From assembly GCA_041488295.1 (NCBI GenBank), contig JBGPOZ010000154.1, positions 1-11,617 on the forward strand: a stretch of DNA of 11,617 nucleotides, written 5' to 3'. Shown piece by piece: positions 1 to 6,370 of this stretch. Source of the stretch: URHD0088 sp041488295. GTDB lineage: Bacteria; Pseudomonadota; Alphaproteobacteria; ATCC43930; CGMCC-115725. How positions within the stretch are numbered: position 1 is the stretch's first letter; the number at the start of each line of letters is the position of its first letter. The translations under genes were made by a program, and so were the position numbers. Under the pieces are notes generated by a model. It saw nothing but the letters and a program-made list of their open reading frames with translations, was not told the origin of the DNA and made no database searches.

Positions 1-18
1 AGGTCTCCCGCCACGGCA

Positions 19-41
19 TCGGCAAAGCCCCCCTTTGCCGA
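19..41. repeat. Small hairpin at left edge
   Basis: Positions 19-27 (TCGGCAAAG) pair perfectly with 33-41 across a 5-base C loop. No run of T follows on either strand, so it is not a convincing intrinsic terminator. It may be the tail of whatever lies left of the window. No coding sequence is recognisable in 1-50 in any frame. Confidence 0.45.
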
Positions 42-51
42 CAGGAAAACC

Positions 52-96
52 TGTCACCCATCCATCCGGTCTAAAATGTTACCTATCTATCCGGTC
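52..96. repeat. Two tandem imperfect 20-base units, possible insertion-sequence end
   Basis: Unit 1 (52-71, TGTCACCCATCCATCCGGTC) and unit 2 (77-96, TGTTACCTATCTATCCGGTC) agree at 17 of 20 bases, and all three differences are C/T changes. The period is 25 bases. From general knowledge, closely repeated units ending in a CCGGTC-like core are typical of the multiple terminal repeats bound by the transposases of IS21-like and related elements. No transposase gene is visible in the window, so this would be an outer end of an element lying to the left, or a remnant. The family assignment is an inference from memory. Confidence 0.5.
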
Positions 97-110
97 CGTA
101 CCCACCCCGA

Positions 111-134
111 CCCTCTCCCGCAAGCGGGAGAGGG
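111..134. repeat. Perfect 11-bp palindrome (interspersed REP-like element)
   Basis: CCCTCTCCCGC (111-121) and its exact reverse complement (124-134) are separated by AA. This sequence type, often preceded by CACCCCGA as here (103-110), is a frequent intergenic element in alphaproteobacterial genomes (recollection of the family, not a search). It lies 19 bases before the tusA start. Its G-rich right arm is the only Shine-Dalgarno-like sequence nearby but is too far from the ATG to be a good ribosome binding site. It could form a strong hairpin in the tusA leader. Confidence 0.7.
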
Positions 135-153
135 AGATGAGAATGCGCCTGCC

Positions 154-384
154 ATGGACACACTCGATACGTCCGGCCTTCTTTGCCCGCTGCCCGTCCT
201 CAAGGCGCGCAAGGCGCTGAAGGCGATGGCGCCCGGCGCCGTCCTCGAGGTGATCGCCACCGACAAGGGCGCGGTCAAGGATTTCGAGGCGTTCTGCAGC
301 ACGACCGGCGACGCGCTCCTCGAATCGCGCGAGGACAACGGCAAATTCTTCTTCAGGATCCGCAAACGCGACGCGACGGCGTAA
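154..384 (+). CDS. tusA: TusA-family sulfur carrier protein (sulfurtransferase)
   Basis: A 76-residue protein matching the TusA/SirA fold, which accepts persulfide sulfur on one conserved cysteine and passes it on in the cytoplasm, for example in tRNA 2-thiolation or other sulfur relay. The diagnostic N-terminal stretch GLLCPLPVLKARKAL carries the catalytic Cys11 in the CPxP motif. The rest (LEVIATDKGAVKDFEAFC, then a short final strand) fits the two-layer alpha/beta fold, and the length is normal for the family. The reading frame is open back to an ATG at 76, but that extension translates the repeat and palindrome region, so I chose ATG 154. There is no strong Shine-Dalgarno sequence before it. 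The specific partner is unknown because TusA paralogues have various roles. The gene converges on the TAXI gene with 8 bases between stop codons. Confidence 0.9.
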   Translation: MDTLDTSGLLCPLPVLKARKALKAMAPGAVLEVIATDKGAVKDFEAFCSTTGDALLESREDNGKFFFRIRKRDATA

Positions 385-411
385 GGACCGGCTTATTCCT
401 TCGTTGCGTCG
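369..411. terminator. Hairpin shared by two convergent stop codons, possible bidirectional terminator
   Basis: CGACGCGACG (369-378) pairs with CGTTGCGTCG (402-411) with a single mismatch (C-A or G-U depending on strand). Inside it AAGGA (383-387) pairs with TCCTT (397-401), leaving a 9-base loop. The tusA stop (382-384) and the TAXI gene stop (393-395) both lie inside. No T tract follows on either side, so termination is inferred from position and symmetry only. Confidence 0.35.
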
Positions 412-1433
412 GTGAGGCGTCCGATCTCGCGATAGAAGCGCTCGGCGCCGGGGTGGAGCGGGATGTCGAGCCCGTCGAGCGCCTGCGCGAGTTGGATCCG
501 GCTGCCCGCCGCGCTGCGCGTCGTCAGAAGCGTCTTCGTCGCCTCGTTCCACAGCGACTTGGTGACGGCGTAGACGAGGGGTTCGGGAACCTCCTCGCCG
601 ACGATCAGGAGCGCACGGATACCGAGCGTCTGCACATCCGTCGAAAAGTCGCGATAGGTGTCGGCCGGAATGTCAGTCTGGCTGAAGAAGGGATAGCGCT
701 TCTTCAGCTTATCGAAAACGTCGCTGCCGATCGGGACAAGACGGATCGGTGTCGAAGCCGCAAGGTCGGCCACCGCCGGAAGCGGATACCCGCCGACGAG
801 GAAGAAGGCATCGAGGGTATTGTCGCGCAGCCCCGCCGCGGCCTCGCCGAGGCGGGAAAAATCGGGCTTGATGTCGCGGTCCGTCAGACCCACGGCGTCG
901 AGCACGATCCGCGTGTCGACGACGGTCCCCGACTCTTTTTCGCCGATGGCAACGCGTTTCCCTTTGAGGTCCTTTAGCGTTCGAATGGGGCCGTCGCGCT
1001 GGACGACGAGGTGCAGGCTTTCCGGAAACAGTGCGGCGATGGCGCGCAGGGCTGGCATGGCGCCGCGGTTCTTGAAACTTCCGGTGCCGTGATAGGCCCA
1101 GGACACGACATCCGCTTGCGCGATCGCCGCCTCGATCTGGCCCTTGCCGATCAGCTCGACATTCTCGACCGATCCCTGCGTCGTCTGCGCCACGGCGATG
1201 AGGCCCGGCACGCCGCAGGTTCCGCCGCGCTGGCAATTGGGCGAGCCCGGCGCGTTCGAGATCGCGCTGGCGATGAGGCCGCCGATCTGGAAATAGGTTC
1301 CGGTCGTCCCAGCGGTGCCGATGCGGAAGAATTGTGGCTCGTCCGCGAATGCCGCGGTGCTGCCCAGCATCATGACAACGCCGATGCCCAGGGCACGTCG
1401 CGCCGTTCCGCGCAGGCAGCGACGCGCCCTCAT
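393..1433 (-). CDS. TAXI-family TRAP transporter solute-binding protein
   Basis: Predicted periplasmic binding protein of about 346 residues. TAXI proteins capture small carboxylates or amino acids and normally pass them to a TRAP membrane permease. The preferred start gives a standard signal peptide: basic MRARRCLRGTARR, a hydrophobic core, and a cleavage site near AAFA-DE. The mature protein opens with FFRIGTAGTTGTYFQIG, the TAXI hallmark, followed by a conserved two-cysteine segment (PNCQRGGTCGVPG), AVAQTTQGSVENV, and the DLKGKRVAIGEKESGT region. Start choice is uncertain: the frame extends to ATG 1472, preceded by GGGGG, and to GTG 1493, but these add a long acidic head before the signal peptide. 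No TRAP permease gene is visible, so the protein is an orphan here. It could use a permease encoded elsewhere or act in sensing. Confidence 0.88.
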   Translation of the reverse strand: MRARRCLRGTARRALGIGVVMMLGSTAAFADEPQFFRIGTAGTTGTYFQIGGLIASAISNAPGSPNCQRGGTCGVPGLIAVAQTTQGSVENVELIGKGQIEAAIAQADVVSWAYHGTGSFKNRGAMPALRAIAALFPESLHLVVQRDGPIRTLKDLKGKRVAIGEKESGTVVDTRIVLDAVGLTDRDIKPDFSRLGEAAAGLRDNTLDAFFLVGGYPLPAVADLAASTPIRLVPIGSDVFDKLKKRYPFFSQTDIPADTYRDFSTDVQTLGIRALLIVGEEVPEPLVYAVTKSLWNEATKTLLTTRSAAGSRIQLAQALDGLDIPLHPGAERFYREIGRLTDATKE

Positions 1434-1845
1434 CGCTCGTCCCGAATCGGCGGCTCGATCGCCCTCGCTCATATCCCCCGCATTTCCGGCCACCGCTTAG
1501 CGGTGCCAATGCGCCACCCGCGCGTATTCCCAACGCTTGGGCAGAGGCACTTATTCCTCTGAGTTTCAGATAGATTAGAACGATACAAGAGATTGTCGAG
1601 GACACATTGTCTATCTCGCGATAGCGGCAGGCCATAACGAGGCACCATGCCGGCCCGCACGCACCGTCGTCGATCGGCGGTTGACATGCGACCGCGCTTC
1701 ATTATTTATGCCGCCATGACTGAGCCGCGCCGGATTCTGCGACGACGAACCCGCTGACAGCCCATGGGGCTGTTCGAGGCGCAGGCCGCGTATCGGCGCC
1801 TCTGCTCGTTTTCCGGCACCACCCCCGCATCTTGCGGAGCCAGTC
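1434..1845. other. Gene-free divergent intergenic region
   Basis: No convincing gene is seen on either strand. It separates the leftward TAXI gene from the rightward GNAT gene and should hold both promoters. Visible structure: a 6-bp inverted repeat CAGAGG/CCTCTG (1542-1547, 1556-1561); a direct repeat ATTGTC (1592-1597, 1606-1611; 14-base period); and the inverted pair AGATAG (1568-1573) and CTATCT (1611-1616) that brackets it. These could be operator half-sites, but nothing identifies a regulator. A consensus -35 box for the GNAT gene begins at 1681. Confidence 0.5.
1681..1709 (+). promoter_or_regulatory. Candidate sigma-70 promoter for the GNAT gene
   Basis: TTGACA (1681-1686) is a perfect -35 box, followed after 17 bases by the AT-rich ATTTAT (1704-1709) in otherwise GC-rich DNA. 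The -10 match is only partial. Transcription from here would leave a leader of roughly 130 bases before the ATG at 1846. Confidence 0.35.
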
Positions 1846-2331
1846 ATGCAAAGATCCAGTTTTGCGCTCGCCGTTGCGGCGGGCTCCGTTTCCTACGAGA
1901 TCGATACCGACCGCGCGCGGCTCGACCTCGCGATGATCCACGATTTTCTCGCGCGTTCGCACTGGGCGAAGGGGATTCCGTTCGACGTCTTGAAAAAGGC
2001 GATCGACCATTCGCTGCCCTTCGGGGCTTACCGCGATGGCGCGCAAATCGGGTTTGCGCGCGTCGTCACCGACCGCGCGACCTTTGCCTATCTCGCCGAC
2101 GTCTTCATCCTCCCGGAGGAGCGCAACAGCGGGGCTGGCCGATGCCTCATCGAAGCCATTCTCGCCCATCCGGAGCTGAAGGGGATGCGGCGCTGGCTGC
2201 TTGGCACGCGGGACGCGCAGAAACTCTATCGCCGATGCGGCTTCACCGAGCCGCCGCCGCCCTTCACCTTCCTCGAAAAGCTCGAGGCGGGCATCTATGG
2301 CGCGATGACGGAGGAGGGGTCGGCCGCGTAG
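1846..2331 (+). CDS. GNAT family N-acetyltransferase
   Basis: A 161-residue protein of the GCN5-related acetyltransferase fold, which transfers acetyl from acetyl-CoA to an amine. It belongs to a recognisable subgroup with the order DLAMIHDFLARSHWAKG (N-terminal helices), GFARVVTDRATFAYLADVFILPE (central strands, residues 69-91), the acetyl-CoA binding loop R93-N-S-G96-A-G98, RRWLLGTRDAQKLYRRCGF (115-133), and a short tail. The loop satisfies R-x-x-G-x-G/A but departs from the usual RGxGLGKWL form of this subgroup: it reads RNSGAGRCL. ATG 1846 is preceded by GGAG (1836-1839) at good spacing. The substrate is unknown. The gene stands alone on this strand and converges on the GMC oxidoreductase with 9 bases between them. 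Confidence 0.88.
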   Translation: MQRSSFALAVAAGSVSYEIDTDRARLDLAMIHDFLARSHWAKGIPFDVLKKAIDHSLPFGAYRDGAQIGFARVVTDRATFAYLADVFILPEERNSGAGRCLIEAILAHPELKGMRRWLLGTRDAQKLYRRCGFTEPPPPFTFLEKLEAGIYGAMTEEGSAA

Positions 2332-2340
2332 GGAAGGGGA

Positions 2341-3963
2341 TCAGCCGCGCGAATCCGCCCGGATCATGTCGGCCGCCTTTTCGGCGATCATCACCGTCGG
2401 CGCATGCGTATTGCCGGAGGTGATCACCGGCATGATCGAGGCATCGACGATCCGCAGGCCTTCGAGACCGTGGACGCGCAGGCGCCCGTCGACCACGGCG
2501 CGCGGATCCGGGCCCATCTTGCAGGTGCCGATCGGGTGGAAGATCGTCGTCCCGATGTCGCCGGCGGCGCGCGCCAGCTCCGCGTCCGACTGTGCCTGCG
2601 GGCCGGGTTTGAACTCTTCCGGCGCAAAACGCGCGAGAGAGGGAGCGGCGCAGATCCGCCGGGTCAAGCGAATGGACGCCGCGGCGACGCGGCGATCCGC
2701 GTCGGTCGCAAGATAGTTGGGCGCGATCGCCGGCTGCTGGCGTGCATCCGAGCTCTTGAGGTGAACCGCGCCGCGGCTCGTCGGCCGCAGATTGCACACC
2801 GAGGCCGTGAAGGCCGGAAAGTTGTGGAGCGGCTCGCCGAAGCGATCGAGGGTGAGCGGCTGGACATGATATTGGAGGTCCGGCGTCTCGCGCGACGGGT
2901 CGCTCTTGGCGAAGGCGCCGAGCTGGCTCGGCGCCATCGTCATGGGGCCGCGCCGGAAGAGAAGATATTCGAGCCCGATGCCGAGCTTGCCGCTCAGCCG
3001 GTTTGCCCGCTCGTTGAGGGTCTTCACATTCTTGACCTTGTAGGCGAGGCGGAGCTGCAGATGGTCCTGCAGGTTTTCGCCGACGCCGGGCAGATCGTGC
3101 CGCACGGCGATGCCGGCCCGCTGCAGCACCGCGCCCGATCCGACGCCGGAGAGCTCAAGCAGATGGGGCGAACCGACGGCACCGGCGGAGAGGATGACCT
3201 CCCCCGCCGCCTCGACGAAGCAAGCCTCGCCCTCGCGCCAGAATTCGACGCCGATGGCGCGCTGGCCGGCGAAGCGGATGGCGCTCGTCTGGGCGTGGGT
3301 CAGCACGGTGAGGTTGGGCCGTTTCATCGCCGGGCGCAGAAAGGAGCGCGTGACGCTCCAGCGTAATCCGCGCCGCTGCGTCACCTGAAAGTAGCCGCAG
3401 CCCTCATTGTTGCCGCGGTTGAAATCGGCGGTCTTCGGGATGCCGGACTCGGCCGCGGCCTCGCGAAAGGCGTCGAGGATCTCCCATGAGATGCGCGGTT
3501 CCTCGACGCGGACCTCGCCGCCGGCGCCATGCACCTCGTCGGCGCCGTGCACATTGTCTTCCGAGCGCTTGAAATAGGGGAGGACGTCGTCCCACGCCCA
3601 GCCGGCATTGCCGAGCTGCCGCCACTGGTCGTAGTCGCGCGCCTGTCCGCGCATGTAGATCATGCCGTTGATCGACGAGCAGCCGCCGAGGACCCGGCCG
3701 CGCGGATATGCGAGCGCCCGGCCGTTGAGCCCCGCCTCGGCCTCGGTCGTGAAGCACCAATCCGTCCGCGGATTGCCCATGCAGTAGAGATATCCGACCG
3801 GAATATGAATCCAGAGATAGTTGTCCTTGCCCCCAGCTTCGAGCAGGAGGACGCGCTTTCCCGCATCGGCGCTGAGGCGGTTGGCGAGGACGCAGCCGGC
3901 GGCGCCCGCCCCGACGATGACGTAGTCATACTGTCCGATGCTGTGTCGCGTGGTGTCGTTCAT
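2341..3963 (-). CDS. GMC-family FAD-dependent oxidoreductase (choline dehydrogenase-like)
   Basis: A full-length 540-residue glucose-methanol-choline oxidoreductase, which oxidises an alcohol to an aldehyde or ketone using bound FAD. The N-terminal dinucleotide loop is VIVGAGAAG (residues 15-23), with Glu42 in LLLEAGG contacting the adenosine ribose. GMC signature 1 is at about 87-112 (PRGRVLGGCSSINGMIYMRG) and signature 2 at about 261-276 (GAVGSPHLLELSGVGS). The active-site pair appears to be His476 (FHPIGTCKMG) and His520 (SGNTHAPT). Choline dehydrogenases and choline oxidase usually have Asn at the second position, so choline is not an assured substrate. ATG 3963 follows a GGAG Shine-Dalgarno sequence, and upstream in-frame extension to about 4395 runs into the hyuA gene and is rejected. 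It is transcribed divergently from hyuA, which may mean shared control. Confidence 0.92.
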   Translation of the reverse strand: MNDTTRHSIGQYDYVIVGAGAAGCVLANRLSADAGKRVLLLEAGGKDNYLWIHIPVGYLYCMGNPRTDWCFTTEAEAGLNGRALAYPRGRVLGGCSSINGMIYMRGQARDYDQWRQLGNAGWAWDDVLPYFKRSEDNVHGADEVHGAGGEVRVEEPRISWEILDAFREAAAESGIPKTADFNRGNNEGCGYFQVTQRRGLRWSVTRSFLRPAMKRPNLTVLTHAQTSAIRFAGQRAIGVEFWREGEACFVEAAGEVILSAGAVGSPHLLELSGVGSGAVLQRAGIAVRHDLPGVGENLQDHLQLRLAYKVKNVKTLNERANRLSGKLGIGLEYLLFRRGPMTMAPSQLGAFAKSDPSRETPDLQYHVQPLTLDRFGEPLHNFPAFTASVCNLRPTSRGAVHLKSSDARQQPAIAPNYLATDADRRVAAASIRLTRRICAAPSLARFAPEEFKPGPQAQSDAELARAAGDIGTTIFHPIGTCKMGPDPRAVVDGRLRVHGLEGLRIVDASIMPVITSGNTHAPTVMIAEKAADMIRADSRG

Positions 3964-4114
3964 GGTTCTCCGCGCAAGATGCCCGACCCGCGCCGCCGCG
4001 TCGAGATCGCACCTCCCGGTTGCTCCACCCCGATCAGCCGCATTCTGCCTCCAGCGCGCGTCCTCGTTCGATTGCTGCGCCGCTGATCGCGGCAAGAGCC
4101 CCCGACCTCGCGAA

Positions 4115-4143
4115 TTGACAGAGGCGGGACCGATGGTAAGAAT
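4115..4143 (+). promoter_or_regulatory. Candidate sigma-70 promoter of the hyu-liv operon
   Basis: TTGACA (4115-4120), 17 bases, then AAGAAT (4138-4143), which matches 4 of 6 bases of the -10 consensus. It lies in the gap between the divergent GMC and hyuA genes. If real, transcription starts near 4150 and excludes the alternative hyuA start at ATG 4133, favouring ATG 4193 with a leader of about 40 bases. Confidence 0.4.
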
Positions 4144-4155
4144 TCGCGCCTTCGC

Positions 4156-4171
4156 GGAACCCTGCGGTTCC
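4156..4171 (+). repeat. Hairpin in hyuA leader
   Basis: GGAACC (4156-4161), loop CTGC, and GGTTCC (4166-4171) form a perfect 6-bp stem between the candidate promoter and the preferred hyuA start. It could be a leader structure or a protein-binding palindrome. If translation starts at 4133 it is merely coding sequence. Confidence 0.35.
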
Positions 4172-4192
4172 CTCTCCCACCAGCTTCGAGAG

Positions 4193-6283
4193 ATGTTCGT
4201 GCAGGCCAGCAAAACAGCGCGTCTCGGCGTCGATATCGGCGGCACATTCACCGACGTTGCCCTGGAAATCGGCAAACGGCGGTTCAGCGCCAAGGTTCTC
4301 ACCACATCGAGCGCGCCCGAGCGCGGCGTGCTCCAGGCGATCGGCGTGGTGCTCGAGGCGGCAGCATTACGGCCGGGCGACCTCGCCATCATCATTCACG
4401 GCACGACGCTCGCGACGAACGCCCTCATCGAGCGCAAAGGGGCGCGAACGGCGCTGATCACGACCGAAGGCTTCCGCGACACGGTCGAGATCCGCCACGA
4501 GAACCGCTTTGAGCAATACGACGTCAATATCGATCTGCCGCCGCCGCTCGTGCCGCGGCGCTGGCGCTTCGGCGTCGCCGAGCGCGTCGACGCGCAAGGC
4601 AGGGTCGTGACGCCGCTCGACGAGGCCGATGTCGGGCGCGTCATCGGTGAGATCGCGCGGCAGAACTTGGAGGCGGTCGCGATCGGCCTCCTCCACAGTT
4701 TCACCAATCCGGCGCATGAGCGGCGCATCGCAGAGCTCATCACCGCGCGTCTCCCCGGCATCCCGGTCACGCTCTCCTCGGAGGTCTCGCCGGAGATGCG
4801 CGAATACGAGCGCTTCTCGACCGCTTGCGCCAACGCCTATATCCAGCCCCTGATGGCGCGCTATCTCGAGAATCTCCGCCGCGATCTCGCGTCCGCCGAG
4901 TTCGACTGCCCGCTCTTCCTCATGCTGTCGGGCGGCGGGTTGACGACGATCGAGACGGCGATCCGTTTTCCGGTGCGCCTCGTCGAATCGGGGCCGGCCG
5001 GCGGCGCCATCTTCGCGAGCCACATCGCGCGCCAGCACGGGCTCGACGAGGTCCTCTCTTTCGACATGGGCGGCACGACGGCGAAGATCTGCCTCATCGA
5101 TCAGGCGCGCCCGCAGACGAGCCGCGCCTTCGAGGTGGCGCGCATCTATCGCTTCAAGAAGGGGAGCGGGCTGCCCTTGCGCATCCCCGTCATCGAGATG
5201 GTCGAGATCGGCGCCGGCGGGGGCTCGATCGCGCGGGTCGACGCGATGGGCCGCATCGCCGTCGGGCCCGACAGCGCCGGCTCGGAGCCGGGTCCCGCCT
5301 CCTATGGACGCGGCGGCACGCGGCCGACGGTGACCGACGCCGATCTCGCGCTCGGCCGCATCGACGCCGCCTTGTTTTCGGGCGGAAAGCTGCCGCTCGA
5401 CGCGAAGGCGGCCGCTGCCGCGATCGGCACGGCGATCGGCGACCGTCTCGATCTGCCGGTCGAGCTTGGCGCCGTCGGCATCAGCGAGATGGTCGATGAG
5501 AACATGTCGAACGCGGCGCGCGTCCACGCCATCGAAAGCGGCAAGGATCTGCGCAAGCGGACCCTGGTCGCGTTCGGCGGCGCGGCGCCGCTCCACGCCG
5601 CCCGTGTCGCCGAAAAGCTCGGCATCGACCGTATTCTGATTCCGGTCAATGCCGGCGTCGGATCGGCGATCGGGTTCCTTCGCGCGCCGGTCGCCTACGA
5701 GATCGTGCGCACCAATCTGCAGCGCCTCTCCGCCTTCGATCCCGTCACCGCCAACCGCATCCTCGACGAGATGCGCGGCGCCGCGGAGGCGATCGTGCGG
5801 CAGGGTGCGGGGGAGGCGAAACTCATCGAAACGCGCTCGGCCTTCATGCGCTACAAGGGCCAGGGCCACGAGATTTCCGTGCCGGTGCCGGTCCGCCGTT
5901 ATGGCGAGGCCGATGCGGCAACGTTGCTACGCGGTTTCGAGGATGCCTATCGCGCGCTCTATAAGCGGACGATCCCCGGCGTCGATGTCGAGCTTCTGAG
6001 CTGGGTCCTCACGGTGAGCGCGCCGGTCGACGCGGCGTCCGAAACGCCGGTGCCGCTCGTCGCATCGACGCCGGCGCCGTCCTCGCGCCGCCGTGTCCTC
6101 GATCCGGCGGCCGGCGAGTTCCTCGACTTCCCGATCTATCATCGCCGCGACCTTGCGCCGGGTGCCGCGATCATCGGCCCCGCGATCATCGACGAGGACG
6201 AGACCTCGACCGTCGTCAGCCCGCGTTTCGACGCGCGGATCGACGGGTTCGGCTATATCGAGCTGCGGCGGAAGGCGGGGTGA
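4193..6283 (+). CDS. hyuA: Hydantoinase A/oxoprolinase family ATP-binding subunit
   Basis: A 696-residue member of the HyuA family, the ATP-using subunit of heteromeric enzymes such as N-methylhydantoinase, 5-oxoprolinase-like amidases, caprolactamase and acetone or acetophenone carboxylases. The N-terminal domain begins GVDIGGTFTDVAL (residues 12-24), the first phosphate loop of the actin/hexokinase-like fold. The central domain carries FDMGGTTAK (290-298) and EIGAGGGSIAR (from 338), followed by the C-terminal domain (GHEISVPVPV, IIGPAIIDEDETSTVV). Length is normal. I chose ATG 4193 because the family motif then starts near residue 12 and the candidate promoter overlaps the alternative ATG 4133, which does have a GGCGGGA ribosome site and would add 20 residues. 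GTG 4199 is also possible. Its partner hyuB lies about 1 kb downstream instead of next to it. The substrate cannot be deduced. Confidence 0.92.
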   Translation: MFVQASKTARLGVDIGGTFTDVALEIGKRRFSAKVLTTSSAPERGVLQAIGVVLEAAALRPGDLAIIIHGTTLATNALIERKGARTALITTEGFRDTVEIRHENRFEQYDVNIDLPPPLVPRRWRFGVAERVDAQGRVVTPLDEADVGRVIGEIARQNLEAVAIGLLHSFTNPAHERRIAELITARLPGIPVTLSSEVSPEMREYERFSTACANAYIQPLMARYLENLRRDLASAEFDCPLFLMLSGGGLTTIETAIRFPVRLVESGPAGGAIFASHIARQHGLDEVLSFDMGGTTAKICLIDQARPQTSRAFEVARIYRFKKGSGLPLRIPVIEMVEIGAGGGSIARVDAMGRIAVGPDSAGSEPGPASYGRGGTRPTVTDADLALGRIDAALFSGGKLPLDAKAAAAAIGTAIGDRLDLPVELGAVGISEMVDENMSNAARVHAIESGKDLRKRTLVAFGGAAPLHAARVAEKLGIDRILIPVNAGVGSAIGFLRAPVAYEIVRTNLQRLSAFDPVTANRILDEMRGAAEAIVRQGAGEAKLIETRSAFMRYKGQGHEISVPVPVRRYGEADAATLLRGFEDAYRALYKRTIPGVDVELLSWVLTVSAPVDAASETPVPLVASTPAPSSRRRVLDPAAGEFLDFPIYHRRDLAPGAAIIGPAIIDEDETSTVVSPRFDARIDGFGYIELRRKAG

Positions 6284-6334
6284 TGCCTCGCGATCGGAAA
6301 CACTGAATTTCCCTATCCATCATATTAGGCATCA
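6281..6334. repeat. Inverted repeat straddling the hyuA stop codon
   Basis: TGATGCCT (6281-6288, including the hyuA TGA) is the exact reverse complement of AGGCATCA (6327-6334). Within the loop GGAAA (6296-6300) pairs with TTTCC (6308-6312). It could slow or terminate transcription after hyuA, but there is no T tract directly after it. The right arm is followed by an AT-rich TATAAC (6337-6342) that could be a -10 box for the next gene. No matching -35 was found. Confidence 0.35.
6285..6292. repeat. Left copy of 8-base direct repeat GCCTCGCG flanking the protease gene
   Basis: The same 8-mer recurs at 7276-7283, just before hyuB. Joining the two copies would leave 13 bases between the hyuA stop and the hyuB start. 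The 8-mer also occurs by chance elsewhere in the window (3458-3465), so this is suggestive rather than proof of an insertion duplication. Confidence 0.4.
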
Positions 6335-6370
6335 AATATAACGACCTTAGGTTGTCTTGAGGTCAATCAG

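Noticed and set aside
19..41. Intrinsic terminator at the left edge
   Set aside because: The stem is good but neither side has a T tract, and no upstream gene end is visible.
76..153. In-frame N-terminal extension of TusA from ATG 76
   Set aside because: It would translate the terminal-repeat unit and the palindrome, and TusA proteins normally begin just before the GLxCPxP motif. ATG 154 gives the normal length.
2404..3366. 320-residue open frame opposite the GMC gene
   Set aside because: Shadow frame with repetitive Arg/Ala/Gly composition, while the opposite strand has full GMC motifs.
3964..4395. 144-residue N-terminal extension of the GMC oxidoreductase frame
   Set aside because: It runs antisense through the start of hyuA, and the FAD-binding motif belongs within the first 25 residues. 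ATG 3963 has a good GGAG ribosome site.
4367..5869. 500-residue open frame antisense to hyuA
   Set aside because: GC-rich shadow frame with low-complexity Arg/Asp/Ala composition and no recognisable domain, opposite a clear HyuA gene.
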